Counted from the first letter of the stretch, positions 36,820 to 45,611 are shown. The stretch: DNA of 48,239 bases from UBA1794 sp964439955 (GCA_964439955.1 CAYTPX010000015.1:1-48239), one strand, 5' to 3'. A program made the numbers and translations. Notes: generated from the letters alone by a model not told the origin.

Positions 36820-37536
36820 TTAGGCTTTATATATAAGGAATAGGGTAGGGCGCTTGCCGAGGTCGGGCAGGTGCCCTTTCCATTGGGCGCAGGTGCGTGT
36901 GCAGACTGTCTCGCCAGGACAAGTCAGCTCCGTTGCGATGCAGAGCCGTGTCTGCGGGCGGCAGTTGGCCACAATCTCTTGCGCCAGGCGGTTGTTGCGG
37001 TAGGGAGTTTCTATGAATATTTGCGTTTCGTCTTCCGCGTAGGCCCTTTGTTCCAGTTGCTTGAGCCGGCGGATGCGTTCCCCTTGGCCTATGGGCAGGT
37101 AGCCATGGAAGGCGAAACTCTGCCCGTTGAATCCCGAGGACATCAGTCCCAGCAGGATTGACGACGGGCCTACGAGTGGCACGACTTTAAGCCCTTTTCT
37201 CTGTGCTTGCTCCACTATGTCGGCCCCCGGGTCGGCCACGGCCGGGCAGCCCGCCTCGGAGACCAGCCCGATGCTCTCCCCTTTTTCCAAGGGGAGCAGG
37301 TACTTGCTGATTTCCTCAGGATGGTTCTCCCGTGTATGCTTGTCTATGGGGTAAAAAGTCAATGCCCCGATGTCGATGTCGCGGTCGGCTTGTTTCAAAA
37401 AGCGGCGTGCCGAGCGCACGTCCTCCACGATGAAGTGGCGTATTTGGCGTATGATGCCGATGTTCCGTGCGGGCAGGACTTCGGCGGGAGGCATGTCGCC
37501 GAGGGGTACGGGTATCAAGTAGAGTGCGGGAATCAT
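36820..37536 (-). CDS. RsmI-like SAM-dependent methyltransferase (tetrapyrrole methylase family)
   Basis: A 238-residue tetrapyrrole methylase-fold protein related to RsmI (16S rRNA C1402 2'-O-methyltransferase). LYLIPVPLG is the first SAM-binding strand, VSEAGCPAVADPGADIV and VPLVGPSSILLGLMSSG the following loops, and FIETPYRN the substrate-side strand; all match the family. It is shorter than E. coli RsmI and belongs to the second, shorter Bacteroidetes type, so the target nucleoside is uncertain. It is convergent with the alcohol dehydrogenase gene (12 bases apart) and is the last gene of the radA operon, 39 bases after radA. Confidence 0.82.
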   Translation of the reverse strand: MIPALYLIPVPLGDMPPAEVLPARNIGIIRQIRHFIVEDVRSARRFLKQADRDIDIGALTFYPIDKHTRENHPEEISKYLLPLEKGESIGLVSEAGCPAVADPGADIVEQAQRKGLKVVPLVGPSSILLGLMSSGFNGQSFAFHGYLPIGQGERIRRLKQLEQRAYAEDETQIFIETPYRNNRLAQEIVANCRPQTRLCIATELTCPGETVCTRTCAQWKGHLPDLGKRPTLFLIYKA

Positions 37537-37575
37537 GGGAGTCTGTGTGTTTTTTGGGGTATCGGAAAGGGGGAA

Positions 37576-38985
37576 TTATCCAAACAGCAGGCGGAAAGCC
37601 TGTTCCACCTTGCGTACGGGACAAAGCCCAATGTCCGGGAATTTGCCTTGGTCGAGGTTGCGGAAGTTCTGCTCGGGCAGGATGAATGTCTTGAATCCTA
37701 ACTTCCCGGCCTCCGCGATGCGTGCCTCGATGCGTGCTACCGGGCGTATTTCGCCGGAGAGGCCTATCTCGCCGGCCATGCAGGCGGACGCATCGACGGG
37801 GCTGTCCATGTTGGACGATAGTATGGCGGAGAGGACGGCCAAGTCAGCAGCCGTGTCGCCGATGCGCAAGCCTCCGGCCATGTTGAGGAAGACATCTTTC
37901 TGCATGAGTTTGAATCCTACCCGTTTCTCCAGCACCGCAAGGAGCATGTTCATGCGGCGTAGGTCGAAGCCTGTGGCGGAACGCTGGGGAGTGGCGTAGG
38001 CGGCGCTGCCCACCAATGCCTGCACTTCCACCATCAGGGGGCGTATCCCTTCGATTGCGGAGGCGGTGGCGATGCCGCTCATGCTTCCCCGGTCGGCGGT
38101 GAGGAGCAGTTCCGAGGGATTCTCCACCTGCCTCAGCCCCGCCTGCTGCATCTCGTAGATGCCTAACTCGGCACTGTTCCCGAAACGGTTCTTGGTAGTC
38201 CGCAAAATGCGGTACATGTGGTGCGGGTCGCCTTCGAACTGGAGCACCGTGTCCACGATGTGTTCCAAAATCTTAGGCCCGGCCAGCGTGCCCTCTTTCG
38301 TGATATGCCCGATGAGCAATACCGGCGTGCCGCTATCTTTGGCATATTTGAGTATGGCGGCGGCGCATTCGCGCACTTGCACGATGCTTCCGGCAGCCGA
38401 CTCCTGGCTTTCCGTCGTGATTGTCTGTATCGAGTCGATGACGAGCAGCCCGGGCTGTATCACGCGCACCTGTTCGAAGATGGCTTCCAGCGAGGTTTCG
38501 CACAAGATGTGTATTTCGTCCGGGAAGTAGCCTCCGTTTCCCCCCGCCAGCCGGTCTGCCCGTAGTTTGAGTTGCCGGGCGCTTTCTTCGCCCGATACGT
38601 AGAGCACGCGCCGCCCGGGGAGGCGCAGGACGGTCTGCATGACCAGCGTCGATTTCCCGATGCCCGGTTCGCCGCCCAGCAAGACGAGGCTTCCGGGCAC
38701 GAGCCCGCCGCCCAACACGCGGTTCAGCTCCGTGTCGTTCAGGTCGATGCGCGGCTCGGCGGCAGCGTCTATCTCTTGCAGGCGCACGGGGTGCTTCGTC
38801 CCCTGCCGGGGTGTCCCCGCGCCCTTGGCCGTGCTTTGCCACGCCGGCACGCGTGAGGCGGCCTCTTTGTGGACGGCCACTTCCTTGAGGCTGTTCCAAG
38901 TGCCGCATGCCGGGCATTTCCCCAGCCATTTCGGCGAGTCATACCCGCACTGGGTACATACGTAGGCTACCTTCTCTTTCGGCAT
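37576..38985 (-). CDS. radA: DNA repair protein RadA
   Basis: A 469-residue RadA/Sms recombination ATPase that promotes branch migration of recombination intermediates. The N-terminal C4 zinc finger (Cys10, 13, 24, 27 in CTQCG...CPACG), Walker A (GGEPGIGKST), the Walker B strand (LLVIDSIQT), the RadA-specific KNRFG motif and the C-terminal Lon-protease-like domain (DSPVDASACMAGEIGLSGEI) are all visible. ATG 38985 is chosen because the zinc finger starts nine residues later; the frame upstream is open without homology and overlaps the nuclease-like gene. It sits 5 bases after that gene, so the two are co-transcribed. Confidence 0.95.
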   Translation of the reverse strand: MPKEKVAYVCTQCGYDSPKWLGKCPACGTWNSLKEVAVHKEAASRVPAWQSTAKGAGTPRQGTKHPVRLQEIDAAAEPRIDLNDTELNRVLGGGLVPGSLVLLGGEPGIGKSTLVMQTVLRLPGRRVLYVSGEESARQLKLRADRLAGGNGGYFPDEIHILCETSLEAIFEQVRVIQPGLLVIDSIQTITTESQESAAGSIVQVRECAAAILKYAKDSGTPVLLIGHITKEGTLAGPKILEHIVDTVLQFEGDPHHMYRILRTTKNRFGNSAELGIYEMQQAGLRQVENPSELLLTADRGSMSGIATASAIEGIRPLMVEVQALVGSAAYATPQRSATGFDLRRMNMLLAVLEKRVGFKLMQKDVFLNMAGGLRIGDTAADLAVLSAILSSNMDSPVDASACMAGEIGLSGEIRPVARIEARIAEAGKLGFKTFILPEQNFRNLDQGKFPDIGLCPVRKVEQAFRLLFG

Positions 38986-38990
38986 GGGGG

Positions 38991-39755
38991 CTATTGTTTT
39001 TGCGCTTCCCCCCGTTCCAACCCTTCCTTGCGCACGCGCAACATGGCGCATACCTCGGCCTTGAGGTAAGGGAGCGCGATGAGGTGGTAGTCGCTGTATG
39101 CCGGGTGGAGCACGACGAGCGAACTGCTTTGCAGCGTGATCCCGTAGTGCTTCTCCAGGATATACCGGTAGAGGCTTTGCTGGAGGGCGTAGTGGTAGTA
39201 GGAGGTATTGTCGATGTGGGCAATCGGGGTGTAGGCTTTCTGCCCGGAGCGGCATTCCTTGATGACTTTGCCTTTTGGCCCGATGAGCTTGCTGCTGCGC
39301 TTCCAGTCGTACATGCGGTACTGGCCGTCGCGCTTCTCCAGCAGGTCTATCGTCCCGGCTATGTGGTGCTCTTCGTCGTAGATGCTCCATTCCGTGCGGA
39401 ACGGGTTCAGATCAGGGTGTTCGCGGTGGAACTTCAGGAACAAGGGGAAGGCCTCCCCGTCCGTCCCGCAGGGCGTCCCGAGCAGGTATTGCTCGATGTC
39501 GTGGTGCAGGCGTGTGCCTTGTTCGGCGGCGAGCTGGCCCTTTTTCCGCCAGCGCGCGATGAGTTCTTCCGGCGTGCACCGCTCTGCGGCGGCTTTCCGG
39601 CGTGCCCAGTACTCCATGTCGAACTGCGGGAAAAATCCGGAGAGGAAGGTTGTTACCGATTGGTAGCGGATTCCGCCCACCATATATATATGTCCTTCCG
39701 GCTCGAAATGGATGAAGGAGTCGCGCGGGTGGGCGTTTTGTTCGTTGAAGTCCAT
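38991..39755 (-). CDS. PD-(D/E)XK nuclease-like protein
   Basis: A 254-residue protein with a nuclease-like core. GTRLHHDIEQYLLG matches the GxxxH helix of RecB-type nucleases, EWSIYDEEHHIAGTIDLL supplies the conserved acidic residues (E and the D of GTID), and YRMYDWKRS gives the DxK motif. A later YHYALQQSLYRYIL resembles the QxxxY motif. This is a full PD-(D/E)XK signature, so DNA cleavage is likely. It starts at ATG 39755, 47 bases after a -7 box, and radA begins 5 bases after its stop, which suggests a joint role in recombination or repair. No characterised relative is recognised. Confidence 0.75.
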   Translation of the reverse strand: MDFNEQNAHPRDSFIHFEPEGHIYMVGGIRYQSVTTFLSGFFPQFDMEYWARRKAAAERCTPEELIARWRKKGQLAAEQGTRLHHDIEQYLLGTPCGTDGEAFPLFLKFHREHPDLNPFRTEWSIYDEEHHIAGTIDLLEKRDGQYRMYDWKRSSKLIGPKGKVIKECRSGQKAYTPIAHIDNTSYYHYALQQSLYRYILEKHYGITLQSSSLVVLHPAYSDYHLIALPYLKAEVCAMLRVRKEGLERGEAQKQ

Positions 39756-39801
39756 GTATCTTCTTTCTTTTTTCGGGAGGTATGCTTTTGGTCTCGGAGG
39801 G

Positions 39802-39809
39802 CAAAGGTA
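39802..39809 (-). promoter_or_regulatory. -7 promoter box for the nuclease-radA-methylase operon
   Basis: CAAAGGTA on the plus strand reads TACCTTTG on the minus strand (TAnnTTTG). It lies 47 bases before ATG 39755 and excludes the longer open frame beginning at 39890. Confidence 0.6.
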
Positions 39810-39864
39810 GCAATTTTGGGGCGATGTGCGGCGTTTCCCTTGCCCCTTTTTCGCTTTTCCCATG

Positions 39865-39912
39865 CCGTTTCCCGGGAGAAGTGCCGCCACTTTTCCCGGG
39901 AAACGGCGGCAC
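39865..39912. repeat. Strong inverted repeat with two exclusive hairpins
   Basis: CCGTTTCCCGGG pairs with CCCGGGAAACGG (39865-39906); with inner pairs this gives an 18-base-pair stem containing one G-T pair and a GCCGCC loop. GTGCCGCC (39881-39888) can instead pair with GGCGGCAC (39905-39912). No T run follows on either strand, so it is not a plain terminator. Confidence 0.7.
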
Positions 39913-40013
39913 TTCCTGCCCCTCCCGGCAAATGGAATACCTACATGTGGGGATTGTGTGGGTGCAATACGTAGGATATTCCTATTTAAGAAATAGCATA
40001 AAATGGTGATTTT

Positions 40014-40040
40014 TTTGACCTTTATTATTCAATACTTTTG
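40014..40040 (+). promoter_or_regulatory. Promoter of the xus operon
   Basis: TTTG at 40014-40017 and TACTTTTG at 40033-40040 (TAnnTTTG), spacer 15 bases. xusA starts 37 bases downstream. Confidence 0.55.
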
Positions 40041-40077
40041 CATCGGATTTTAAAAACGTAAAAAGATTGTTGGAAGA

Positions 40078-42495
40078 ATGAATATAGGTAAGATTTTAGT
40101 GCCCTTCCTCATTTCCTGTTTTTTGCTCAGTTTCCCCCTCTCGGCCCAGCGCCACGGGCGGAACCACCACGGCAAGAAGCCTGCGGAGGTCGTGGGGCTT
40201 GTGTTCAACGACAAGGGGAAGCCGGTGGCAGGGGCGACGGTTTACTTGGGTGGTACGGCCCATGCTGGTGAGACCGACAAGAAAGGGAGCTTCAAGCTCC
40301 AGGCCGATACCGGACGGTACGTGCTCGTTGTGGTGGCCGACGGCTGCAAGACCTTGGAAGAGGAAGTACGCTTGGCGGCCGGCAGGCCACTCAAGTTGAG
40401 GCTCCAGCTGGAGGCCAGCCAAGAGCAGCTTGACGAACTGGTCGTCACCTCCAGCCGTGTCAGCCAAGTGCGCCGCTCGGCCTTCAACGCGGTGGCCATC
40501 GATACGGAAAGTATGCTCAATTCCACGAAAAACCTCAGCGACGCGCTGGCCAAGGCGCCGGGCATGAAGCTGAGGGAGTCGGGCGGGGTGGGTTCCGACC
40601 TGGCGGTCACGATGGACGGCTTCACGGGGAAACACGTGAAGGTCTTCATCGACGGGGTTCCGCAGGAAGGCGTCGAGGGCGGCACCTTCGGGCTAAACAA
40701 TATTCCCGTGAGCTTTGCCGAGCGGATTGAAGTGTACCGGGGCGTTGTCCCCGTGGGTTTCGGCACGGACGCCTTGGGCGGTGTCGTGAACATCGTGACC
40801 AAGAAGAATCGGGCCAGCTGGTTTTTGGATGCGTCTTACTCCTATGGCTCGTTCAACACGCACAAGTCGAACATAGCCTTCGGGCAGACGTTCAAGAACG
40901 GCTTTACTTATGAGATAAGCGCCTTCCAAAACTATTCCGACAACGACTATTATGTGGACGCGCCGGTGAAGAATTTCGAAACCGGGGCGATTGACGTGTC
41001 CGCTCTTGAGCATGTAAAGCGTTTTAACGACACGTACCACAACGAGGCCGTCGTGGCAAAGGCCGGCATCGTGGGCAAGTCGTGGGCCGACCGCCTGATG
41101 TTGGGCTTCACCTACTCCCACATGTACAAGGAAATCCAGACCGGCGTGCGGCAAAAGACCGTCTTCGGCCAGAAGCACCGCAGGGGATACACGCTGATGC
41201 CTTCGCTCGAGTATTCAAAACGCGACCTCCTTGTCGAAGGGCTGGACGTGGTATTCACGGCCACCTACGACCGGAACGCGGTGACCAACATCGATACGGC
41301 CAGCGTGTACTACAACTGGCGGGGCGAAACGTCCGCGAACAAGACGGGCTACGGCGAGCAAAGCTACCAGCACTCGCGGGCCGACAACGACAGTTGGAAT
41401 ACGACCTTGACGCTGAACTACCGCCTCGGCACGTGGCACCTCTTCACGTTCAGCAATACGTTCAATGCCTTCCACCGCAGCAACACCTCCTTCCTGGCTG
41501 CCGTGGAGCAGGAAGACGCGATAGCCAAGGAGACATCGAAGAACATCGCCGGGCTTTCCTACCGCTTGATGCCCTCTGATCGGTGGAACGTGTCGGTCTT
41601 CGGCAAGCACTACCACCTCTACGTGGCCGGCCCCATGGCGGAAACCTCCACGCAAAGCTCGTATGTGCGCACAAGCCGCTCGCTCAACAGCCTGGGTTAC
41701 GGCGTTACGGCCACTTACTTCCTGCTGCCCGGCCTGCAGGCCAAGTTCTCTTACGAGAAGGCCTACCGTCTGCCGACGATTGACGAAATGTTCGGCGACG
41801 AGGACATGGAGAGTGGCGACCTGACCATCAACCCCGAAAACAGCGACAACCTCAACTTCAACTTGAGCTACAACCATACTTTCGGGCGCCACTCCTTCTA
41901 CGTGGAAGGAAGCCTCATCTACCGCGACACGAAGGACTACATACAGCGCAACATCGTGAGCCTGAGCGGCAACCGCGAAGGGGCGAGCTATACGAACTAC
42001 GGCAAGGTCCTGACCAAGGGCTACAGCTTCTCCCTGCGCTACGACTTCGCCCGCTGGGCCAGCGTGGGGGGAAACTACACGCAGATTGACGTGCGCGACA
42101 ACGAAAAGTCGCAGATCGGCAGCGACGGCTCGGTGGCCAACCTGGCTTACAAGGCGCGCATGCCGAACGTGCCCTACCGCTTTGCCGACATGGACGTGAG
42201 CCTCTATTGGCCCGGCTTGGGGAAAGAGGGAAACTTGCTCACGCTGACCTACGAGGGGCAATACACCCACAGCTTTTCCTACATATCGGAAGTCATCGGT
42301 GCCACGAACGGGGATTACCTTGTGCCCGACCAGTTTGCGCACAACCTGACGCTCTCGTACAGCATTTGCCGCGGGCGTTACAACTTCTCTTTCGAGTGCC
42401 GCAATTTCACCAACGAGAAGCTCTACGACAACTTCAGCCTCCAGAAGGCCGGGCGGGCATTCTACGGGAAAATCCGCGTATGCTTCGGGGGCTGA
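40078..42495 (+). CDS. xusA: TonB-dependent outer-membrane receptor, XusA-like
   Basis: An 805-residue outer-membrane receptor. Signal peptide 1-23 (ends SAQ) followed by a short His-rich stretch (RHGRNHHGKK), a CarboxypepD_reg-like domain (~35-120, GLVFNDKGKPVAGATVYL), a plug domain (~135-245, including GVPQEGVEGGTFGLNNIPVSFAERIEVYRG and TDALGGVVNIVTK), and a 22-stranded barrel to the C-terminus. Within the barrel, KAYRLPTIDEMFGD and NLTLSYSICRGRYNFSFECRNFTNEKLYDNF are typical of siderophore receptors. The gene is followed by DUF4374 and PepSY genes, the layout of the Bacteroides xusABC locus, which takes up enterobactin-type siderophores made by other bacteria. The ligand here is inferred from synteny, not from residues. 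Confidence 0.85.
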   Translation: MNIGKILVPFLISCFLLSFPLSAQRHGRNHHGKKPAEVVGLVFNDKGKPVAGATVYLGGTAHAGETDKKGSFKLQADTGRYVLVVVADGCKTLEEEVRLAAGRPLKLRLQLEASQEQLDELVVTSSRVSQVRRSAFNAVAIDTESMLNSTKNLSDALAKAPGMKLRESGGVGSDLAVTMDGFTGKHVKVFIDGVPQEGVEGGTFGLNNIPVSFAERIEVYRGVVPVGFGTDALGGVVNIVTKKNRASWFLDASYSYGSFNTHKSNIAFGQTFKNGFTYEISAFQNYSDNDYYVDAPVKNFETGAIDVSALEHVKRFNDTYHNEAVVAKAGIVGKSWADRLMLGFTYSHMYKEIQTGVRQKTVFGQKHRRGYTLMPSLEYSKRDLLVEGLDVVFTATYDRNAVTNIDTASVYYNWRGETSANKTGYGEQSYQHSRADNDSWNTTLTLNYRLGTWHLFTFSNTFNAFHRSNTSFLAAVEQEDAIAKETSKNIAGLSYRLMPSDRWNVSVFGKHYHLYVAGPMAETSTQSSYVRTSRSLNSLGYGVTATYFLLPGLQAKFSYEKAYRLPTIDEMFGDEDMESGDLTINPENSDNLNFNLSYNHTFGRHSFYVEGSLIYRDTKDYIQRNIVSLSGNREGASYTNYGKVLTKGYSFSLRYDFARWASVGGNYTQIDVRDNEKSQIGSDGSVANLAYKARMPNVPYRFADMDVSLYWPGLGKEGNLLTLTYEGQYTHSFSYISEVIGATNGDYLVPDQFAHNLTLSYSICRGRYNFSFECRNFTNEKLYDNFSLQKAGRAFYGKIRVCFGG

Positions 42496-42606
42496 CGGAG
42501 GGGCAACCCATGGGAAGGCGCAGCGCTTCCCGCGGAAACCGCCAATACTTTCCTAATAAACACAATGCACTTTTAACCAATTCACTTACTATACAAATCC
42601 AAAAAG

Positions 42607-44055
42607 ATGAAGAATTGTTTTTTCACATTGTTAATGCTTTCTGCGATAGGCGGGGCATTTTTGACAGCTTGTACTGAAGATGACGACAATCTCGACGGCA
42701 TCACTGATACCTCCGATAGTGGGGATTCCGATGACGACAGCACTTTGACTTCGGTTTCAGGAAGCACGGTAACTCGCTATGTGATAGCGGCCACCACGTC
42801 GAGTTCCGGCACGGAAACCGACGTGCTCCTCGTGGCTACCCGTTTGGACAGCGGCACCATCACCACCGTGGGCAATGGCTTGCAGAACGACGGGGCTACC
42901 TATTGGGCCTTCAACCAAGAGAAATACCTCTATGCGCTGAACTACCACCAAGGAAACAGCGGTACCACGCAGTCGTTCTACCTCAACTCGAGCAACAGCC
43001 TCACGAAGCGGAGCTTGGAATACGAAGTGAGCCGCTTTACGACTTGGGGCAATTATGACAACTACATCATGACCACTTCCACCGGCGACGGCCTCCTTAC
43101 AGCTGATGAGAATGGGTATATCCCGCAATCCATCATAATTTCTTATCTCAACACGGAGGCCCAGACCCATACCACCAACGATACGGGCGACGAAGCTTAC
43201 CGCTCCGAGAATTACCTGGGCACGGGAGAGTATGTCACCTTGGCCGGCTTGGAACAAGTGGACGAGAAAATCTACAGTGCGGCAATCCCCATGGGATTAA
43301 GCCAGTATGGCACGAAATATGGCGACGGCCAGTGGGTGCGCGAGGGTTTCGAAGATTTGATTAAGACAGAGTCCGGCGGCTCAAACAGCGCCTCCTACGA
43401 CGTAGACGAACTGCAGTACACGCAATATCCCGACTCCTGTTATATCGTAATCTTTGACGACCAGACGCTTACCACGAAGAAGATTTTGCGTACCGGCCAG
43501 ATAAGCTACGCTTGCGGGCGCAACCGTTCGCAATACTACCAGATGCTTTGGCTGGCCGACGACGGGTATGTCTATGTTTTCTCGCCGAGTTATGCCAAAC
43601 AGATGAGCGATGAGCGCCAGCAGACCGTGCTCCCGGCCGGAGTCATCCGCGTCAATACGCAGACGGAGGAAATCGACCCCGATTATTACTGCAACTTGGA
43701 GGAACTGTCGGGAGGACCGTCGTTCATACGTTCTTGGTATATAGGCGGAAACTACTTCCTTTTGCAGATGTACAACGTCGCTTTCCCGGCTACGAGCAGC
43801 GATCTCACGACAAACTCCCTCGCCATCTTCGACGCGCAGGAGAAGAAGCTCACGACGGTTGAAGGCTTCCCCGAGACGCTCTCTTCGATTGGCACCACGC
43901 CCTACATGGAAGATGGGTATGCCTATGTCGCCATATCGACCACCGATGACTATCCTGCGATCTACAAGATAGACCCTTCCACGGCACAGGCCTCCAAGGG
44001 ACTGGTCGTTCAGGCCACGTCGTTGGACGGGCTGGGTAAGCTTGCCGCCCAATAG
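42607..44055 (+). CDS. xusB: DUF4374 siderophore-binding lipoprotein, XusB-like
   Basis: A 482-residue lipoprotein with lipobox LTAC (Cys22) and an acidic, serine-rich linker (TEDDDNLDGITDTSDSGDSDDDS, negatively charged, ~23-50). The remainder is a DUF4374 beta-propeller (~55-480) with repeats such as YLGTGEYVTLAGLEQVDEKIYSA and YMEDGYAYVAIS. In Bacteroides thetaiotaomicron the corresponding surface lipoprotein captures ferric enterobactin and passes it to XusA; the same role is inferred here. The acidic stretch after the lipidated cysteine resembles a lipoprotein surface-export signal. It lies 111 bases after xusA in the same direction, without a clear promoter of its own. Confidence 0.83.
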   Translation: MKNCFFTLLMLSAIGGAFLTACTEDDDNLDGITDTSDSGDSDDDSTLTSVSGSTVTRYVIAATTSSSGTETDVLLVATRLDSGTITTVGNGLQNDGATYWAFNQEKYLYALNYHQGNSGTTQSFYLNSSNSLTKRSLEYEVSRFTTWGNYDNYIMTTSTGDGLLTADENGYIPQSIIISYLNTEAQTHTTNDTGDEAYRSENYLGTGEYVTLAGLEQVDEKIYSAAIPMGLSQYGTKYGDGQWVREGFEDLIKTESGGSNSASYDVDELQYTQYPDSCYIVIFDDQTLTTKKILRTGQISYACGRNRSQYYQMLWLADDGYVYVFSPSYAKQMSDERQQTVLPAGVIRVNTQTEEIDPDYYCNLEELSGGPSFIRSWYIGGNYFLLQMYNVAFPATSSDLTTNSLAIFDAQEKKLTTVEGFPETLSSIGTTPYMEDGYAYVAISTTDDYPAIYKIDPSTAQASKGLVVQATSLDGLGKLAAQ

Positions 44056-44093
44056 TATCGCCGCGGGTTCGCTTTATACGATTTCTCATTGGC

Positions 44094-44132
44094 GGGGAAG
44101 CCGGACTCCTTTCCGACGGAGTCGGCTTCCCC
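44094..44132 (+). other. Strong bulged stem-loop between xusB and xusC
   Basis: GGGGAAGCC + GACTCC pairs with GGAGTC + GGCTTCCCC (15 base pairs with one bulged G; loop TTTCCGAC). No T run follows (TGTTAAAAAAG), so it more likely marks mRNA processing or partial attenuation than a full stop. Confidence 0.6.
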
Positions 44133-44154
44133 TGTTAAAAAAGACCGGACTGTT

Positions 44155-45351
44155 ATGAAAAAGCTATTTCTCAAACTCCATTTGTGGCTCTCCGTCCCCT
44201 TTGGCATCGTGGTGTTCCTGGTATGTTTCTCGGGCGCGATGTTGGTTTTCGAGAAGGAAGTCACGGAACTGGTGCAGCGCGGCTTGTACCGCGTGGAGCC
44301 GCCTGCGCCCGGCGCGCAGCCCCTCCCCATGGATGAGCTGGCGCGCAGGGTGGAAGCCAGGTTGCCCGGGGGGGAGACGGTGAAAGGGATTGCCGTACTG
44401 CCCGGCCAGGGATATGCCTATCAGGTGACGCTTTCCAGCTCCGGGCGGGACTTCTTGCTGGTCGATCCCTATACGGGCGTGGTGCAGGGCAAGTCTGAAC
44501 GCCCGGCCTTCTTCCTCTTCATGTTCCGCCTCCACCGCTGGTTGCTGGACAGCCGCCCGGCGGGGGACGACGGGGGCGTGTTCTGGGGGAAACTCGTGGT
44601 GGGCGTTTCCACCTTGCTCTTTGTGGTCGTGCTCATTACCGGCGTCGTCATTTGGTGGCCGCGCACGCTGAAAGGGCTTAAGAACGGGTTGAAGATATTC
44701 TTCTCCCAAGGGAAGTTCCGTTTCTGGCACAGCTTGCACGTGGCGGGCGGCATGTATGCCTTGCTTTTCCTCCTGCTGATGGCGCTCACGGGCTTGACTT
44801 GGTCGTTCTCGTGGTACCGAAACGGCTTCTATGCCCTGTTCGGCGCGGAAGTGAGCCAAGGGTCTGGCCACGGGGCTTCTTCCCCGGGCGGGCGGGACGC
44901 CGCCCGGGGTAACCAGGGCGCAGCCCGTGGTGGCCGGGAGGCTGGCCAAGGCGGGCGGGAAGCCTCGCACCGCCATGCGGGGACTGACTTCTCCCATTGG
45001 CAGGACGTCTACGAACGTTTGGCCGCAGAGCATCCGGACTATGTGAAAATACAGGTGCTCGACGGGACAGCCGTTGTCTCCAGCAACCGTTGGGGCAATA
45101 CGCGTGCTTCCGACCGCTACCGCTTTGACCCGCGGAACGGGGAGGTCTTGGGCGCGACGCTTTACCGCGACGGGGAGAAAGCCTCGAAGATGCGCGGGTG
45201 GATCTATTCGCTCCACGTCGGCAGCTGGGGCGGGATGCTCACCCGTGTGCTCGCCTTCTTGGCCGCCTTGCTGGGGGCGAGCCTTCCGCTCACGGGCTAC
45301 TATCTTTGGATACGCCGCTTGTATAAACGCAAGGGGAAAGGGAAGGCCTGA
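44155..45351 (+). CDS. xusC: PepSY-domain inner-membrane protein, XusC-like
   Basis: A 398-residue PepSY-TM protein. Four membrane helices are visible (~12-33, 145-167, 200-218, 360-385), with histidine-bearing ends (FRLHRWLLD, FRFWHSLHVAGGMYALLF) typical of the PiuB/PepSY ferric-siderophore reductase-like family. Periplasmic PepSY-type domains lie at ~35-110 and ~275-345. It would reduce or release iron from the imported siderophore at the inner membrane. ATG 44155 is chosen because the first membrane helix begins 11 residues later. A Gly/Arg/His-rich insert (~235-276) precedes the second periplasmic domain. It is the last gene of the xus operon; a GC-rich terminator follows at 45380. Confidence 0.83.
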   Translation: MKKLFLKLHLWLSVPFGIVVFLVCFSGAMLVFEKEVTELVQRGLYRVEPPAPGAQPLPMDELARRVEARLPGGETVKGIAVLPGQGYAYQVTLSSSGRDFLLVDPYTGVVQGKSERPAFFLFMFRLHRWLLDSRPAGDDGGVFWGKLVVGVSTLLFVVVLITGVVIWWPRTLKGLKNGLKIFFSQGKFRFWHSLHVAGGMYALLFLLLMALTGLTWSFSWYRNGFYALFGAEVSQGSGHGASSPGGRDAARGNQGAARGGREAGQGGREASHRHAGTDFSHWQDVYERLAAEHPDYVKIQVLDGTAVVSSNRWGNTRASDRYRFDPRNGEVLGATLYRDGEKASKMRGWIYSLHVGSWGGMLTRVLAFLAALLGASLPLTGYYLWIRRLYKRKGKGKA

Positions 45352-45379
45352 ACCGCCCTTCATCTTTTTCCCGTGGATT

Positions 45380-45418
45380 GCCCCGGATGGCCGTGACGGC
45401 GCGGCCTCCGGGGCTTTT
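45380..45418 (+). terminator. Terminator of the xus operon
   Basis: GCCCCGGA pairs with TCCGGGGC and, inside it, GGCCG with CGGCC (loop of 8), followed by TTTT. It lies 28 bases after the xusC stop. Confidence 0.65.
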
Positions 45419-45611
45419 CCGTGCAGGCCGGGGCGGGGAAAGGCACGGCGCTTTCTGCCCATTCCCCCTGCGCTCTTGGGCGGAAGCCTTGGCGCTTTTC
45501 CTGCTGTCCCTGCCGCCGTGCGGGCCGCGGGCGGGCGCTCCCGTTTCCGCGCGCTTGGCGGAGAGAACGAAAAAACCGTGTCCCGCTGTGGGTTATGTGG
45601 CAGGAAATCCC

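Larger units (their letters stand above)
39756..40077. other. Divergent intergenic region between the radA operon and xusA
   Basis: 322 bases without a gene. It contains the minus-strand box at 39802-39809, a long hairpin at 39865-39906 and the plus-strand box at 40033-40040. No Fur box is evident by eye. Confidence 0.5.
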
